Assembly (NCBI GenBank): GCA_020284085.1
Contig: JACEVL010000999.1
Location: forward strand, 180,001-244,000
Source of the DNA: Aporrectodea caliginosa
Lineage: Eukaryota; Annelida; Clitellata; Crassiclitellata; Lumbricidae
Direction of reading: 5' to 3'
DNA: 64,000 bases
Part shown: positions 1 to 11,571 of the stretch, in pieces
Layout: the number at the start of each line of letters is the position of its first letter
Numbering within the stretch: position 1 is the stretch's first letter
Notes under the pieces: model-generated
The model's input: only the letters and a program-made list of their open reading frames with translations
Told to the model about the DNA's origin: nothing
Databases searched by the model: none
Translations under genes and position numbers: made by a program

Positions 1-25
1 ACGATGGCTATGTCTATATCATAGC

Positions 26-356
26 CAGGGCCGGATTAAGACTTTTGGGGGCCCTAAGCCAAGGGCCGGGTTAAGACATCCGGGGGCCCTAACCGGAAAG
101 CCATGCAAATGTTTTTCCCAGATTTGCAGAAAAACCATTAATTTGAAAAATTTCTAATGACTTTTTTTTTGCTTTTCCATCTTTTTTCTGAAGAAAAGGA
201 CCTTTGTACCATCTGATTTTTATATTTCCTGACAGTTTGGGGCCCTCAAAACGTTTGTATCATCTGATTTTTATATTTCCTGACAGTTGGGGGCCCTCAA
301 AACGTTGTGGGGCCATAAGCCATGGCTTATTTCCCTTATAGGTTAATCCGGCTCTG
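26..356. mobile_element. Non-autonomous hAT-type element, family 1, copy 1
   Basis: The ends form a terminal inverted repeat (CAGGGCCGGATTAA at the left, TTAATCCGGCTCTG at the right). The element is flanked by a perfect 8-bp direct repeat, ATCATAGC, at 18-25 and 357-364. An 8-bp target duplication with CAG-starting ends is the hallmark of hAT transposons. The 331 bp contain no ORF, so it would depend on a transposase made elsewhere. The phrase 'gggccctaa' and a duplicated 'atctgatttttatatttcc' segment lie inside. A second copy in the same orientation is at 58264-58601 with its own target duplication. Confidence 0.9.
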
Positions 357-364
357 ATCATAGC

Positions 365-742
365 TCAAACGATCTGTGTGGAACTGATCTAAAGCGTTAT
401 CCTTTGCCAGTGATCGGGCATTGATGATATAAGTTGCGTTAAAATGGATGAAGTCGTTCCGCGGAAGAGGTGGATTTTGGTTGGTCAGGAACGATACACT
501 CGATAGGTGGTCATTGGTCAGTCAAGCCTTCAAGGCATCTCGGAGAGCCTGCTGTCCTGGTCATTGGTCCTTTGTTGGCCTGACATATTGGCCTATCAAT
601 CATTGAGTAGAACCTGAACTGACGTCTTCCTCCGACTCTTTCCTCGATATCGAGGTAGGCCGTGTTGATGTAGCTTACAGCCTTAGAATGTGTTGTGTTT
701 ACTTCGCCCCTCATAGTGGAGGAACGTGCCTGTGCATTTTTC
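365..742. other. Intergenic, nothing recognised
   Basis: No gene, RNA or repeat that I recognise. A short minus-strand reading frame at 511-714 has no recognisable motif and is probably chance. Confidence 0.5.
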
Positions 743-1313
743 TTCAGTCATTTCAAGTTGATGTAAAAGTTTCGTTTTCACTTCCAATTTGAAGGTAATG
801 GTCCGTAGATCAATATTCGTCCAAGGGGAAAGCATGCAGATAAAAAATGAATTGTGGGGGGCTCGAAAACCCCCTCTGGCCTATGGGAAATATGTGTATT
901 TTTTCCAGTCATTTCAAATAGATGCAACAGTTTCTTTTTCAGTACAAATTTGAAGGTAATGGTCTATAGACCAACATTGGTCCGAGGGGAAAGTATTCAG
1001 ATAAAAAAAGAAGCGTGGGGGGCTCGAAAACCCCCTCCAGCCTATGCAAAACATGTGTATTTTGCTCCAGTCATTTCCAGTAGATGCATAAGTTTCGTTT
1101 TTCAGTACCAATTTGAAGGTAATGGTCTCTAGATCAATATTTCTCCGAGGGGAATGCATTCATATTAAAAAATGAAGCGTGGGGGTTCGAAATACCCCCT
1201 CCGTCCTATGCGAAATATGTGGATTTTACTCCAGTCATTTCAAATAGATGCAAAGTTTCGTTTTTCAGTATCAATTTGAAGGTAATGGTCTATGGATCAA
1301 TACTGGTCCGAGG

Positions 1314-2495
1314 CAGTGGCGGCTCTACAGGGGGGCCAGGGGGGCACTTGCCCCCCCAACTGAGGTTGTGGCCCCCCAGTGGCCCCCCAAATTTCATTCC
1401 AAAATATTATGAAATATGGTATCATTTAATTTTTATATTATCAAAGGTATGATTTACTTGCTTTAAGCATGATGCATGATGAAATCCAATGTCATCATTT
1501 TATTCGTGGTGTTTTCACAGACACGACCTATTTACTTCCTTAGAGTCTTATTATTTTCTTGTCGTATAAGCTACTTCGTGCTATCCATCACTGACTCCTA
1601 TCCGCAAGTATATTGAGTATAGGGTAGCTGCCCTGGTATGGCGACATCACCAGCTAAGGCCTAGCCCAATTTATCTTCGAGAGCAATGCTGTCTGACTTC
1701 GGGTATCCAAGGACGTCGTCCCCAATGCTTTACGGAAAAGGGAGTTCTCGTGGTTTCGTTCGTTCGTACTGCAACTATGAAGAATCGAGCCTTTTCTGTG
1801 GTGGGCCCAGTGGTTTGGAACGCCCTTCCTTTAGACCTACGCCTACACACTGAGACTCTATCTGACTCCTTCCTCAACAAACTTAAAACTGTACTACCCA
1901 AACAGTGTGTTCATAAAATGCCCAGGCGCTTTTCGGGCTCTGCTGCAGATAAAACTCTGGGCATCGTTCTGAAGTGGACCCACAGACTGCATTTAGGCAA
2001 CTTGTCTACTTCCAGTTATTATATCATTCCGAACTAAATCGACAATTCTCTTACCATTAGCTTAGCCTACTATTATGATTGGTATACAATCTTTAACGCC
2101 AAAACACGTCTTTTCTGATATCAGACATATCTGCAAAGCAAATATGTCTGATATTCGTTTCAGAGAGCAGTTTATCAATGCCGTCAGTTGAATTTGTTCG
2201 TGCAGAGTTGATTATCATGGGTGCCTTTGTGGAACAGTTTGACTCTAGGCAAACCAGTCTTAATTAAACTTGCACTTAATTAAAAGTGTATATATTTTAT
2301 AGGTTTTACTTTTAACAAAGTGAGTCTGTTTCCAAGTGTGTCTTAACTTGAGGTTGTTGATTAAACAATTCATGTAGCTCCAATACAGGTCTGTTGTCAC
2401 CATTCTCACTTTTGACGAAAATAGACTGGCCCCTCCATCTGTTTCCCCGGCCCCTCCGTGGCCCCCCCTGTTGCAAAAGTCTAGAGCCGCCACTG
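1314..2495. mobile_element. hAT-type element nested in the foldback left arm
   Basis: Terminal inverted repeat CAGTGGCGGCTCTA at 1314 and its complement ending at 2495, with a perfect 8-bp target duplication GTCCGAGG at 1306-1313 and 2496-2503. The right arm of the foldback keeps the uninterrupted site (complement CCTCGGAC at 5675-5682). The insertion therefore came after the two arms existed. The ends are rich in runs of C and G. No transposase frame remains; part of the interior is a retrotransposon remnant. Confidence 0.9.
1595..1960 (+). pseudogene. 3' end of L2/CR1-like reverse transcriptase ORF (fragment)
   Basis: The translated piece contains NRAFSVVGPVVWNALPLDLR followed about 12 residues later by a SFLNKLKTVL stretch. 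This is the usual C-terminal signature of L2/CR1-type ORF2 proteins (RAF..VGP..WN.LP..LR and F...LK..L). Upstream codons resembling the preceding region are in another frame, so the piece is decayed. It lies inside the hAT-type element at 1314-2495 and is 5'-truncated; the reverse transcriptase core itself is absent. Confidence 0.65.
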
Positions 2496-3270
2496 GTCCG
2501 AGGGGAAAGCATTCAGATAAAAAAATAAAGCGTGGGGGTTCGAAATCCCCCGGCCTATGATAAATATGTAAACAGTTGTAACTTTTGATTGGATGGTCCG
2601 ATCTGAACAAATGTGGTATGTATAATCATTCGTGTGCAGTGGTATTAACATGCATATTGCACATAAAAGCGTGTATTGCATATAAAAGCGTGGGGGTTCT
2701 AAATCCCTTTTCCGGCCTATGCGAAATATGCGTATTTTGCTCCAGTCATTTCCAGTAGTTTCTTTTTTCAGTACCAATTTGAAGGTAATGGTCTCTATAT
2801 CAATACTGGTCCGAGGGAAAGCATTCAGATTAAAAAATGAAGCGTGGGGGTTCGAAACCCCCTCCGTCCTTTGCCAAATATGTGGATTTTACTCCAGTCA
2901 TTTCAAATAGATGCAAAAGTTTCTTTTTCAGTACCAATTTGAAGGTAATGGTCTATAGATCAATACTGGTCCGAGGGGAAAGCATTCAGATAAAAAAAAT
3001 TAATCGTGGGGTTCGAAAGCCCCCGGCCTATGCGAAATATGTAAACTGTTGTAACTTTTGATTGAATGGTCCGATCTGAACATGTTTGGTATGTATGGAT
3101 TCAGAATCAGCAGTTGCAAGTGATATTAACACATAGAAGCAGTGATGGTGCCAGTACAGTTGGGGCATATTCACAAAACTAGAGAAAGTGTCATAAGAAA
3201 GTTGCTAATAAACCGGCAATAACAAATTGAACCTACATATAGTTAAGTATTGCATATTGTTCTTGTCCAG

Positions 3271-4136
3271 CTACTTCACACATGTACACTTGCAAAGACA
3301 TGTGCATTTCAATTTCGCCTTCATGCACTTGCAGAGAGAGCAGGTTCTTGTGCAAGTGCACTTCACATCCAGGTGGAATACATCCCTGGCGAGGGGCAGC
3401 GACATCCAGATGGGAAGCAGCTTGCCTTCCTCTTCCTTCCACCCATGATTAGTAGGGTTGTTCAAAGGCATCATGGACCTATGAGCTGTTGTCCATATGC
3501 TCGCTTGGAATACACTCCTTTTGAGATGTTGATCCAAAGCATCGGTTGTTCGGGGAAATCTCTCCACATCCTTAGTCTTCTGTGAGAACACCTTCATTCG
3601 GACGAGGTCGACGTCAACGTCACCTTTGGAGTCATTGGAGTACAGCCTAAAGACCAATCTCGCTGCCACTTCTTTCAGCCTTGGCGATGCTTGAAATGGA
3701 GTGTCGACGACAGTTGCAAATCCTCCATGAGGAATGGCACTGCATGCATCAACTTGCAGCAGTAGGCTATCGCTTACCTTTGAACTTGAACGAAGACCTG
3801 ATGTCTGATCCTGTAAACCCGTGAAAGAGGGTAATTGCTTTGCACGTTGTCGCTCCATGAGGCGATAGTGTTGAGGGAGATCAATCTAGTTGTCTTTCCC
3901 GCTATGAAGGAGATCCAGATTTCTGATGCAGGATTCAGAGCCTTGATATGATGGAAATTACTCAAAAGAGTTATGACAACATCAGTATCTCCGGCATGAA
4001 CCATCCCAAGTGACCATGTTTGAAGTGCGTGTAAGAGGTGTATAAGGACACGAGTATCTGCTTCTTCATGGTTGCACTGCTCCATTGGTGGACTGTTTCC
4101 TACATGATGGACTTCATCACCTGCAGTGATGTACAC
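3271..4136 (-). pseudogene. Decayed transposon ORF with HEEADTR motif and Cys-rich tail
   Basis: Read on the minus strand from 4136, the first frame holds NHEEADTRVLIHLLHA, then HAGDTDVVITLL and EIWISFIAGK. Near 3860 the reading shifts frame and continues with LPSFTG, a QMFS-like block (VRMKVFSQKTKDVERFPRTT), TDALDQHLKRSVFQASIW, GWKEEEGKLLPIW and a Cys-rich end with C-x-C pairs (KCTCTRTC...CKC). I recall this order (acidic HEEADTR/DTDV block, LP.T.DAL..H..R..YQA.IW block, CXC-like tail) from uncharacterised transposon-associated proteins in many animals. The EAD and DTD acids resemble the metal-binding acids of FEN1/PIN-like nucleases, but that is inference. The N-terminal part lies in the foldback spacer and the C-terminal part in the left arm. 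Confidence 0.6.
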
Positions 4137-4161
4137 ATCCTTTTAATAGCTGAAAGTTGAT

Positions 4162-4910
4162 GCACGAAGTGCCATCCCTCATGCATGAAGGAATTTGCAA
4201 CTGTCATCGACGCTCCATTTCAAACATCGCCAAGGCTGAAAGAAGTGGCAGCGAGATTCGTCTGTAGGCTGTACTCCAATGACTCCAAAGGTGACATTGA
4301 CGTCGACCTCGTCCGAATGAAGGTGTTCTCACAGAAGACTAGGGATATGGAGAGAATTCCCCGAACAACCGATGCTTTGGATCAACATCCAATTCAATTC
4401 AATTCAATTTATTGTTCCCAACGATTAGATAAGAGACAACATAACAAACATAAACGATTAAAGCCATAGCATAGTTAAAAGGTACAACATGTTTGAGTAA
4501 TGAAGAAGATAAATGAGCAAAGAAGAATATAACCAATTAAACAGTAGGTCAACATGAGTTAAAAAAGAAAAGCTAACAAGTAAAGTGATGTGGGAGCAAT
4601 AGGCACCCCAAAGGGACAAATTCTTATGACACTCTCTTATGACACATCTCAAAAGAAGTGTATTCCAAGCGAGCATATGGACAACAGCTCATAGGTCCAT
4701 GATGCCTTTGAACAACCCTACTAATCATGGGTGGAAGGAAGAGGAAGGCAAGCTGCTTCCCATCTGGACATCGCTGCCCCTCGCTAGGAATGTATTCCAC
4801 CTGGATGTGAAGTGCACTTGCACAAGAACCTGCTCTCTCTGCAAGTGCATGAAGGCGAAATTGAAATGCACATGTCTTTGCAAGTGTACATGTGCGAAGT
4901 AGCTGGACAA
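4162..4910 (+). pseudogene. Inverted second copy of the same ORF's C-terminal half
   Basis: On the plus strand of the right arm, 4185-4388 encodes the ATVIDAPFQTSPRLKEVAAR to DMERIPRTTDALDQH block. After a small insertion, 4639-4902 encodes LKRSVFQASIW, GWKEEEGKLLPIW and the C-x-C tail. It mirrors the left-arm version with point differences. The HEEADTR half is not duplicated, so this arm alone never encoded the whole protein. Confidence 0.65.
4389..4640 (-). mobile_element. 5'-truncated non-LTR 3' end with (AATTG)n tail
   Basis: Comparison with the left arm shows extra sequence inserted inside the right-arm ORF between 'ggatcaacatc' and 'catctcaaaag'. On the minus strand it ends in 'gggaacaataaattg' followed by AATTG repeats, the usual look of an L2/CR1-like 3' end. 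No coding sequence is left. Confidence 0.65.
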
Positions 4911-6236
4911 GAACAATATGCAATACTTAACTATATGTAGGTTCAATTTGTTATTGCCGGTTTATTAGCAACTTTCTTATGGCACTTTCTCTTGGTGGAT
5001 ATGCCCCAACACTGGCACCATCACTGCTTCTATGTGTTAATATCACTTGCAACTCCTGATTCTGAATCCATACATACCACACTTGTTCAGATCGGACCAT
5101 CCAATCAAAAGTTACAACAGTTTACATATTTCGCTTAGGCCGGGGGCTTTCGAACCCCCACGGTTAATTTTTTTTTTTATCTGAATGCTTTCCCTCGGAC
5201 CAGTATTGATCTATAGACCATTACCTTCAAATTGGTACTGAAAAAGAAACTTTGCATCTATTTGAAATGACTGGAGTAAAATCCACATATTTGGCAAAGG
5301 ACGGAGGGGGGTTTCGAACCCCCACGCTTCATTTTTTAATCTGAATGCTTTCCCCTCGGACCAGTATTGATATAGAGACCATTACCTTCAAATTGGTACT
5401 GAAAAAAAGAAACTACTGGAAATGACTGGAGCAAAATATGCATATTTCGCATAGGCCGGAAAAGGGATTTAGAACCCCCACGCTTTTATACGCAATACAC
5501 GCTTTTATGTGCAATATGCATGTTAATACCACTTGCAACTCATGATTCTGAATCTATACATACCACATTTGTTCAGATCGGACCATCCAATCAAAAGTTA
5601 CAACCCTTTACATATTTATCATAGGCCGGGGATTTCGAACCCCCACGCTTTATTTTTTTATCTGAATGCTTTCCCCTCGGACCAGTATTGATCCATAGAC
5701 CATTACCTTCAAATTGATACTGAAAAAGAAACTTTTGCATCTATTTGAAATGACTGGAGTAAAATCCACATATTTCGCATAGGACGGAGGGGGGTTTCGA
5801 ACCCCCACGCTTCACTTTTTAATATGAATGCATTCCCCTCGGACAAATATTGATCTAGAGACCATTACCTTCAAATTGGTACTGAAAAACGAAACTTATG
5901 CATCTACTGGAAATGACTGGAGCAAAATACACATGTTTTGCATAGGCTGGAGGGGGTTTTCGAGCCCCACGCTTCTTTTTATCTGAATACTTTCCCTCGG
6001 ACCAATATTAGTCTATAGACCATTACCTTCAAATTGGTACTGAAAAAGAAACTTTTGCGTCTATTTGAAATGACTGGAAAAAAATACATATTTCCCATAG
6101 GCCAGAGGGGTTTTCGAGCCCCCACAATTCATTTTTTATCTACATGCTTTCCCCTCGGACGAATATTGATCTACGGACCATTACCTTCAAATTGGTAGTG
6201 AAAACGAAACTTTTACATCAACTTGAAATGACTGAG

Positions 6237-6602
6237 TGTCTGGGCCCCCCACTATCAGTACATCCTTCCTCATCAGGGCCACACGACGGCGCAACTCATA
6301 CAATCTGTTCCTGCTGTATACTGGGCTTTGTTTATATGATACATGGATAGGAGCTCATACCGTGTGGTTCGTCTCGGTTCACTGCACAGAAACTCGATGT
6401 TACATCCGGCTCCTTACAAAACTCCGTCAAAGTAGCTGTATACAACACGTGTAAGTTGATCCTCCAGGACGATTACTGATACTTACTAAGTTTTGTCCTA
6501 GGCTACGAGGCTTTCTCTCGATCGTTATTAACTGTAAAATTCTCGCTAAAACATCAAGAGCTAAACAGGCGAGCTGGCAGCCAGTGATGGCACCACACAT
6601 GT
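6237..6602. other. Intergenic, nothing recognised
   Basis: No coding or repeat signature seen beyond chance short frames. Confidence 0.5.
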
Positions 6603-6700
6603 CATCCATCATCATCATCATCGTCGTCGTCGTCATCGTCATCGTCATCGTCATCATCATCATCATCATCATCATTCATTCATTCATTCATTTATTCATT
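6603..6700. repeat. (ATC)n / (GTC)n / (ATTC)n microsatellite
   Basis: Runs of atc and gtc trinucleotides pass into an attc tetranucleotide run near 6673-6700. Reading frames here encode only homopolymers. Confidence 0.95.
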
Positions 6701-7440
6701 GTTACAGTGTCATTGTTAGACATCGACGTTGCGAGCACAATATTTAATATCGGCCTAATATACAAAGATGTAGCCTAAGCCACACATTCATAGTAAATGC
6801 CTAAAGTTGGATTATTTAAACATAAAGCCCGTTGGCCTACAAGTGTTTATACGGTCTGACGGAGTTTACGAGGTGGGCAATACTATGCATGCAGTTGAAT
6901 TAAATTGGCCGTCAATAGGCCTATTGGTAATACTACATGCATACACAGTGCAAATGCCTATAAGGCTATAACAACACCAGTGGTTTCACAATATTGTTGC
7001 TGTGCATACCGAAGCAAGCTCTAAGCTTCTTATTTCCTTAGTAAGCCACTCGGAAGAGACTATCCATCACAAGACAATAGGGTTACTAGCTTACTATGTT
7101 CAGCAGTGGCAAGTTTTGGAACGAAGAAAAGGAACTGTGCAGCACTTCTCCATGGCACTCTGTAGCTGCCACCTTGCCAGAATGCCTATAGGACCCATTT
7201 TCCCACATTGAACCCACGTAAAGCCCACATGCATGGGTCCTATCTAATGCCAATGGAAATGCTGGTCACACCGATGGAAACCTTCTGCAGACGTGAGCCG
7301 CTGACCAGGAAGCCAGTGCAACCATCGACAATCAGTGATGTAGATCCGAGGATGTGAAGGGACTGACTTACAGGCTAAACATGAAAGCGTAACTGTACTT
7401 AGTCCCCCATCGACAGCAACGGACAGGAAATTGCTCAGCA
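6701..7440. other. Intergenic, nothing recognised
   Basis: Unique-looking sequence with a TAGGCCTA palindrome at 6915-6922. No gene seen. Confidence 0.5.
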
Positions 7441-7600
7441 AGCATCACCATCATCATCATCATCGTCATTGTCATCATCATCATCATCATCATCGTCATC
7501 ATCGTCATCATCATCGTCATCGTCATCAACATCGTCATCGTCATCGTCACCAACATAGTCATCGTCATCGTCATCGTCATCGGCATCGTCATCGTCATCG

Positions 7601-7657
<57 letters not shown>

Positions 7658-7790
7658 GTTCCTGACGCAAGGCATTTGGCGGCGATTGGTGCGAATAAAT
7701 AATCTCCGCGCTGTCCTCGGTCATTCGTCAAGGTCATTGCTTCCCTTGGTGTTCGTCCAATTGATTTTAAGTCATCATTAATAAAATTAT
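7441..7790 (-). mobile_element. Long (ATG)n tail with short retrotransposon-like end
   Basis: About 215 bp (7441-7655) is (ATC)n on the plus strand, i.e. (ATG)n on the minus strand. Immediately next to it, reading minus, is GCGTCAGGAACTGATGATG. The same junction ('atcagttcctgacgc' on plus) recurs after another (ATC)n run at 14436-14452. A shared unique edge next to a tandem tail suggests a dispersed element whose 3' end grows this microsatellite. No protein domain is visible, so the assignment is tentative. Confidence 0.45.
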
Positions 7791-8487
7791 TGTCTATCCA
7801 TCAATCTACTTGTGCTAATAAAAACGACATCCGCATTCCCAAATTGTCTCAGCTGCCCTAGCCCTGTAGGCCTACCGTTGCAGACCTTCAACCGTTAGCG
7901 GTTCCTGCCTTTAGAGAAATGTGACCCAATCTCCATAGGACACAAGCACCTGCTCAACAGGACTCAATCGATGGCGCTGCAGCGATCAAAAGTGATTGCA
8001 GTCCAACTGTCATTCGTCCAAATATCCAGGCATTGATTTCCTCTGCATTGTCTGCAACCTCGAGGCTCAAACTGACTTCCTGTGAGACCTAAATGAGACA
8101 CCTGTTGTGTGCGTGTATAATGCGTGTGCGTGGTTGTATTCAATCACCGCTTGCGGTATCTTTACACCAGCCTCGACTCAAACGATTCCATAAAGCACAC
8201 CCCATCGGCATACGTCCGGTTAAAAATGCACAGGCTTATATATGCCTAATTGCATTGCTTACATACGTGAAATTGTTGCGTCTATTTACGGACATCTAAA
8301 TTAATGCATTCGGGACACCGTCGCGAACTGTATTATAAAGGCAGCAATTACATCATCATTTATTATGTATCCGTCATTGCAATTATTCCACTCATGCAGT
8401 TAGCCTATACACGTGTAAAAATCATGCTTCGTGTTAACTTAAGTAGGATGGACGAATACGGGTACAAAATTTGCATTTGATTTTGGG
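7791..8487. other. Intergenic, nothing recognised
   Basis: No gene or repeat recognised apart from a TAGGCCTA palindrome at 7867-7874. Confidence 0.5.
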
Positions 8488-8730
8488 CATATACTCATCG
8501 CCAGCTAGGCTGACAGACAGACGGACAGACAGACGGACAGACAGACATACGGATGGACAGACAGACAGACATCCTACATGTATATAAACAGACGTTATAT
8601 AAATTTTCGGAATGAAAGAATGAATAAATAAACATACAGACGGACGGACAGACGGACAGACCGACTCTGTCTGTCGTCTGTCTGTCTGTGTGTCTGTCTG
8701 TCTGTCAATCTAGCTGGCGATGAGTATAGG
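8488..8730. repeat. Palindromic GACA/TGTC microsatellite
   Basis: An 18-bp arm ATACTCATCGCCAGCTAG (8491-8508) is exactly complementary to CTAGCTGGCGATGAGTAT at 8710-8727. Inside, GACAGACGGACA repeats on the left face CTGTCTGTC repeats on the right, so most of the 240 bp can fold into one hairpin around a central AT-rich loop near 8581-8636. Confidence 0.9.
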
Positions 8731-10919
8731 CATACTTATATGTAGGCCTACAGACAGAGCGACGGAGAGACAAGCATAGAACAGCCTGGATTCTGCAAAT
8801 GCATCCGCTCTTAATTCGTCTAACTTCCTGTCTAAAATGTTCAAGATCTATGTCTTCTACTGTCGGTGGTGGTGGCCGTGTGTTGCATGCATAGATGGAT
8901 GTCATCTTCAACGACTACAATATTGACTGTGGATACGTTCCAAATGATAAACGCTGTAAATAAGCTCGAGGCGATTGTAATCAAATAGGAGAAAACACGC
9001 GAGCTCTGCCACATACGGTGTAGTAAACAATCTTCAACGACTATAAACAATATGGATGGCATGTGGCGACTTGGTTCGTCGGGTTTCAACACTTAAAACT
9101 TGTTGTTTTTCCCTCAAAGTCTTCAGTGCAGCTGCACTTAGTTAGGCCTACTGTTGTACTCGAATGTCAACTACACAAACTTTAAGGTGGCGATGTTAAC
9201 TATTACGTGTATACCTGCGTTCAGTGCCTTGACATTCAGTGACATTTCCAAGATGCCATACCCAAAAGCATCACTCAATTAAGGCATACGGCAAAGCTTT
9301 TGCTAAGGAATTTTTAGAACTGCACAACCCCTTAAAAAGCCATGGGTAAATTATTCCAAATCGGATGACAATGAACATTTATAACTATTTTTAACTGCAC
9401 ATAAATTCTTATACAGCTGCACAAATTCAGTTAGAACTGCAGTTTTTGTGTAGAACTGCACACGAAAAAAGCCACAGCTTACGGTTCAATGATAATAATA
9501 ATTATTATAATTGACTATTCAACATTGGTATAAGGCACACGGTGCTTGCCTTCATGTCCTGGCGTCCAAGTTCACAATCACAATGTGCAAATATATTTAT
9601 ATAGCGACCGAGTAGCCTCGATCCTGTTCAGTTTTCAGTTAATGATCCGGTCTTACCGGTTGAAAGCGTACCACGACACTTAAGGTCCCCATACATGTAG
9701 GCCTACGGACCGTGCTAGCACGAGATTTAGATCTCTTAAATAAGCCATCACATGGCATGTGAACCGGCATCCGGGTCATTTCAGGAACGCACTTAAGATT
9801 TGTGGGTTGTTGGAAGGCTTGTATCGTCCTTGCGCGTCAAAAATACACCCCTTAACAACAGTTACGGTAAACGATGTCTGCCTAAAACTGATTCTGATAC
9901 TACATTTAAGTATCACTAAATGAGTAGGCCTACTATTATCACGATGGGATGCTAATGACGTGTGACGACCACGCAATAGTTGAAAGACACTTCCTAAAAT
10001 CATCAGTTACTGTAGGTGGTTATGCACGAGTTGAAGTAAGAGCTGTTGCATGGACCAAGTATTTCCATATGGAGCAGGACGCGTGAGTGATGTCTTCAAG
10101 AATTCTGCCACAGGGTTACAGTCCATTGAGGTTGTCAACGCTGGTGTCTTCACTAATATAACTAGCTTTAGTAAAGGAAATTCTAGAGAACAGCTCTTGT
10201 GGAAACACGAACATTAAATCTGGTTGAGAAACTCTTTGAATCTATTTACACGAAAGTATTGAGGATGGCGAAAAAGGCAGATTCCGTTAAAAAAAACAAC
10301 GATCTCTAGCCATCCCCGATATAAAACACGACTATTAGACATAATAATATTAGATAATTGTTGTTGTCAATTTCTATAGCGACACAAACTGATGCCAAAC
10401 ATCAATCCATTGAGAGACAAACAACTGTGCGTGAAGAACTTAATGAAGATCTTCACAAAAGCTCAATTATAATAGAGTACTGATACACCATAAGCCTTTG
10501 GCGTCAACTTATCGCAATCCACTCTCGGCCTCACACTTCAGAAGTCAATGGGTTCGTTGCCCGAGGCAGAAATCAAACGAAATGGTGGGCTGGCAAATTA
10601 TCTTCATTCGCTGACGACAGCATGCATGAAGCACTTATACAACGCAACTATATTTGGTAATGTCCACCGTTCAAAGTTCAAAAGTGCACAGACGACTACA
10701 TGACAGAAAATCGCTGGCGTTGAGTATTTGTGCGTGAAGGACTTGCTGAATGAGGAAGAGGATGAGAAAAACGTTCATCATTAGGATAATATATGGGATC
10801 TCGGATTTAAGATAATTATGATTTTAGAATATCTGACTGTCTTGATCAGCTCTATTGATGATGCATGTTTATTACCATGTATATGCACCAACATGCGGAT
10901 AGCAACTGGTCAATCAAAG
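8731..10919. other. Intergenic, nothing recognised
   Basis: Two kilobases without a convincing frame. TAGGCCTA palindromes occur at 8743, 9143, 9698 and 9925. 'gaactgca' recurs around 9318-9466, but no bounded repeat could be defined. Confidence 0.5.
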
Positions 10920-11571
10920 GATATTCTTATCTTATCTTATCCTATCCAATCCCATCCCATCCATCCCCATCATATCTTATCATATCTTATCTTATCTTAT
11001 CTTATCTTATCTTATCTTATCTTATTATCTTATCTTAATCGTATCTTATCTTATCTTATCTTATCTTATCTTATCTTATCTTATCTTATCTTATCTTATC
11101 TTATCTTATCTTATCTTATCTTATCTTATCTTATCTTATCTTATCTTATCTTATCTTATCTTATCTTATCTTATCTTTTATCTTATCTTATCTTATCTTA
11201 TCTTATCATATCTTATCTTATCATATCATATCTTATCTTATCTTATCTTATCTTATCATATCTTATCTTATCATATCTTATCTTATCTTATCTTATCTTA
11301 TCTTATCTTATCTTATCTTATCTTATGTTTATCATATCATATCTTATCTTATCTTATCTTATCTTATCTTATCTTATCTTATCTTATCTTATCTTATCTT
11401 ATCTTATCTTATTCTATCTCTCATCTAATCTCATCTCATCTCATCTCATCGTATCGTATCGTATCGTATCTTGTCAAGGTCCCCACACAGTGATAACCTG
11501 AGTTGAGACTCGAAACTGTACTCTGCGCGTTACAGGAGGACGAGCATTCTATCCATTCGGCCACCACGCCC
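10920..11571 (-). mobile_element. tRNA-derived SINE with giant (AAGAT)n tail
   Basis: On the minus strand the sequence begins near 11571 with GGGCGTGGTGGCCGAATGG (A-box-like) and continues to a B-box-like GTTTCGAGTC, giving a tRNA-like head of about 75 bp. A short body ends in 'gacaagatacgata', then GATAC, GATGA and finally AAGAT pentamers run without a real break to about 10920. The head is not a functional tRNA because its ends do not pair. The tail of about 550 bp is far longer than usual for a SINE, so later repeat expansion is likely. Confidence 0.65.

Larger units (their letters stand above)
743..3030. repeat. Tandem subrepeats of the foldback left arm
   Basis: Units of roughly 150-185 bp recur, each holding 'ccagtcatttcaaatagatg', 'caatttgaaggtaatggtc', 'tggtccgaggggaaagcatt' and a short G-run/C-run hairpin such as 'gtgggggttcgaaaccccc'. 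Units start near 743, 905, 1071 and 1231; the array resumes after the inserted element (from 2504), with further units starting near 2741 and 2894. The same units, inverted, fill 5100-6236. The 'gggttcgaaacccc' hairpin resembles a tRNA T-arm, but no full cloverleaf accompanies it. Confidence 0.8.
743..6236. mobile_element. Foldback element with 1.83 kb inverted arms
   Basis: Reading 743-3762 forward matches 6236-4146 on the other strand almost throughout. The left arm is 3020 bp but carries a 1190-bp insertion including its target duplication; the right arm is 2091 bp but carries a roughly 255-bp insertion. Stripped of these, both arms are about 1.83 kb. A roughly 380-bp single-copy spacer (3763-4145) separates them. 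The outer parts of the arms are built of tandem units, and the inner parts carry coding remnants. Long inverted arms made of subrepeats are typical of Foldback-like DNA elements. No target duplication is evident at 743/6236, so a local inverted duplication of an older element is an alternative. Confidence 0.75.

Noticed and set aside
743..3030. CRISPR-like or tRNA array from repeated 'gggttcgaaaccccc' units
   Set aside because: Units are 150-185 bp tandem subrepeats of a foldback element with diverged copies; no regular short repeats with unique spacers.
10818..11501. 227-codon Ser-Tyr-Leu-Ile-Leu repeat frame
   Set aside because: Pure translation of a pentanucleotide repeat that forms the tail of a SINE; no independent coding evidence.
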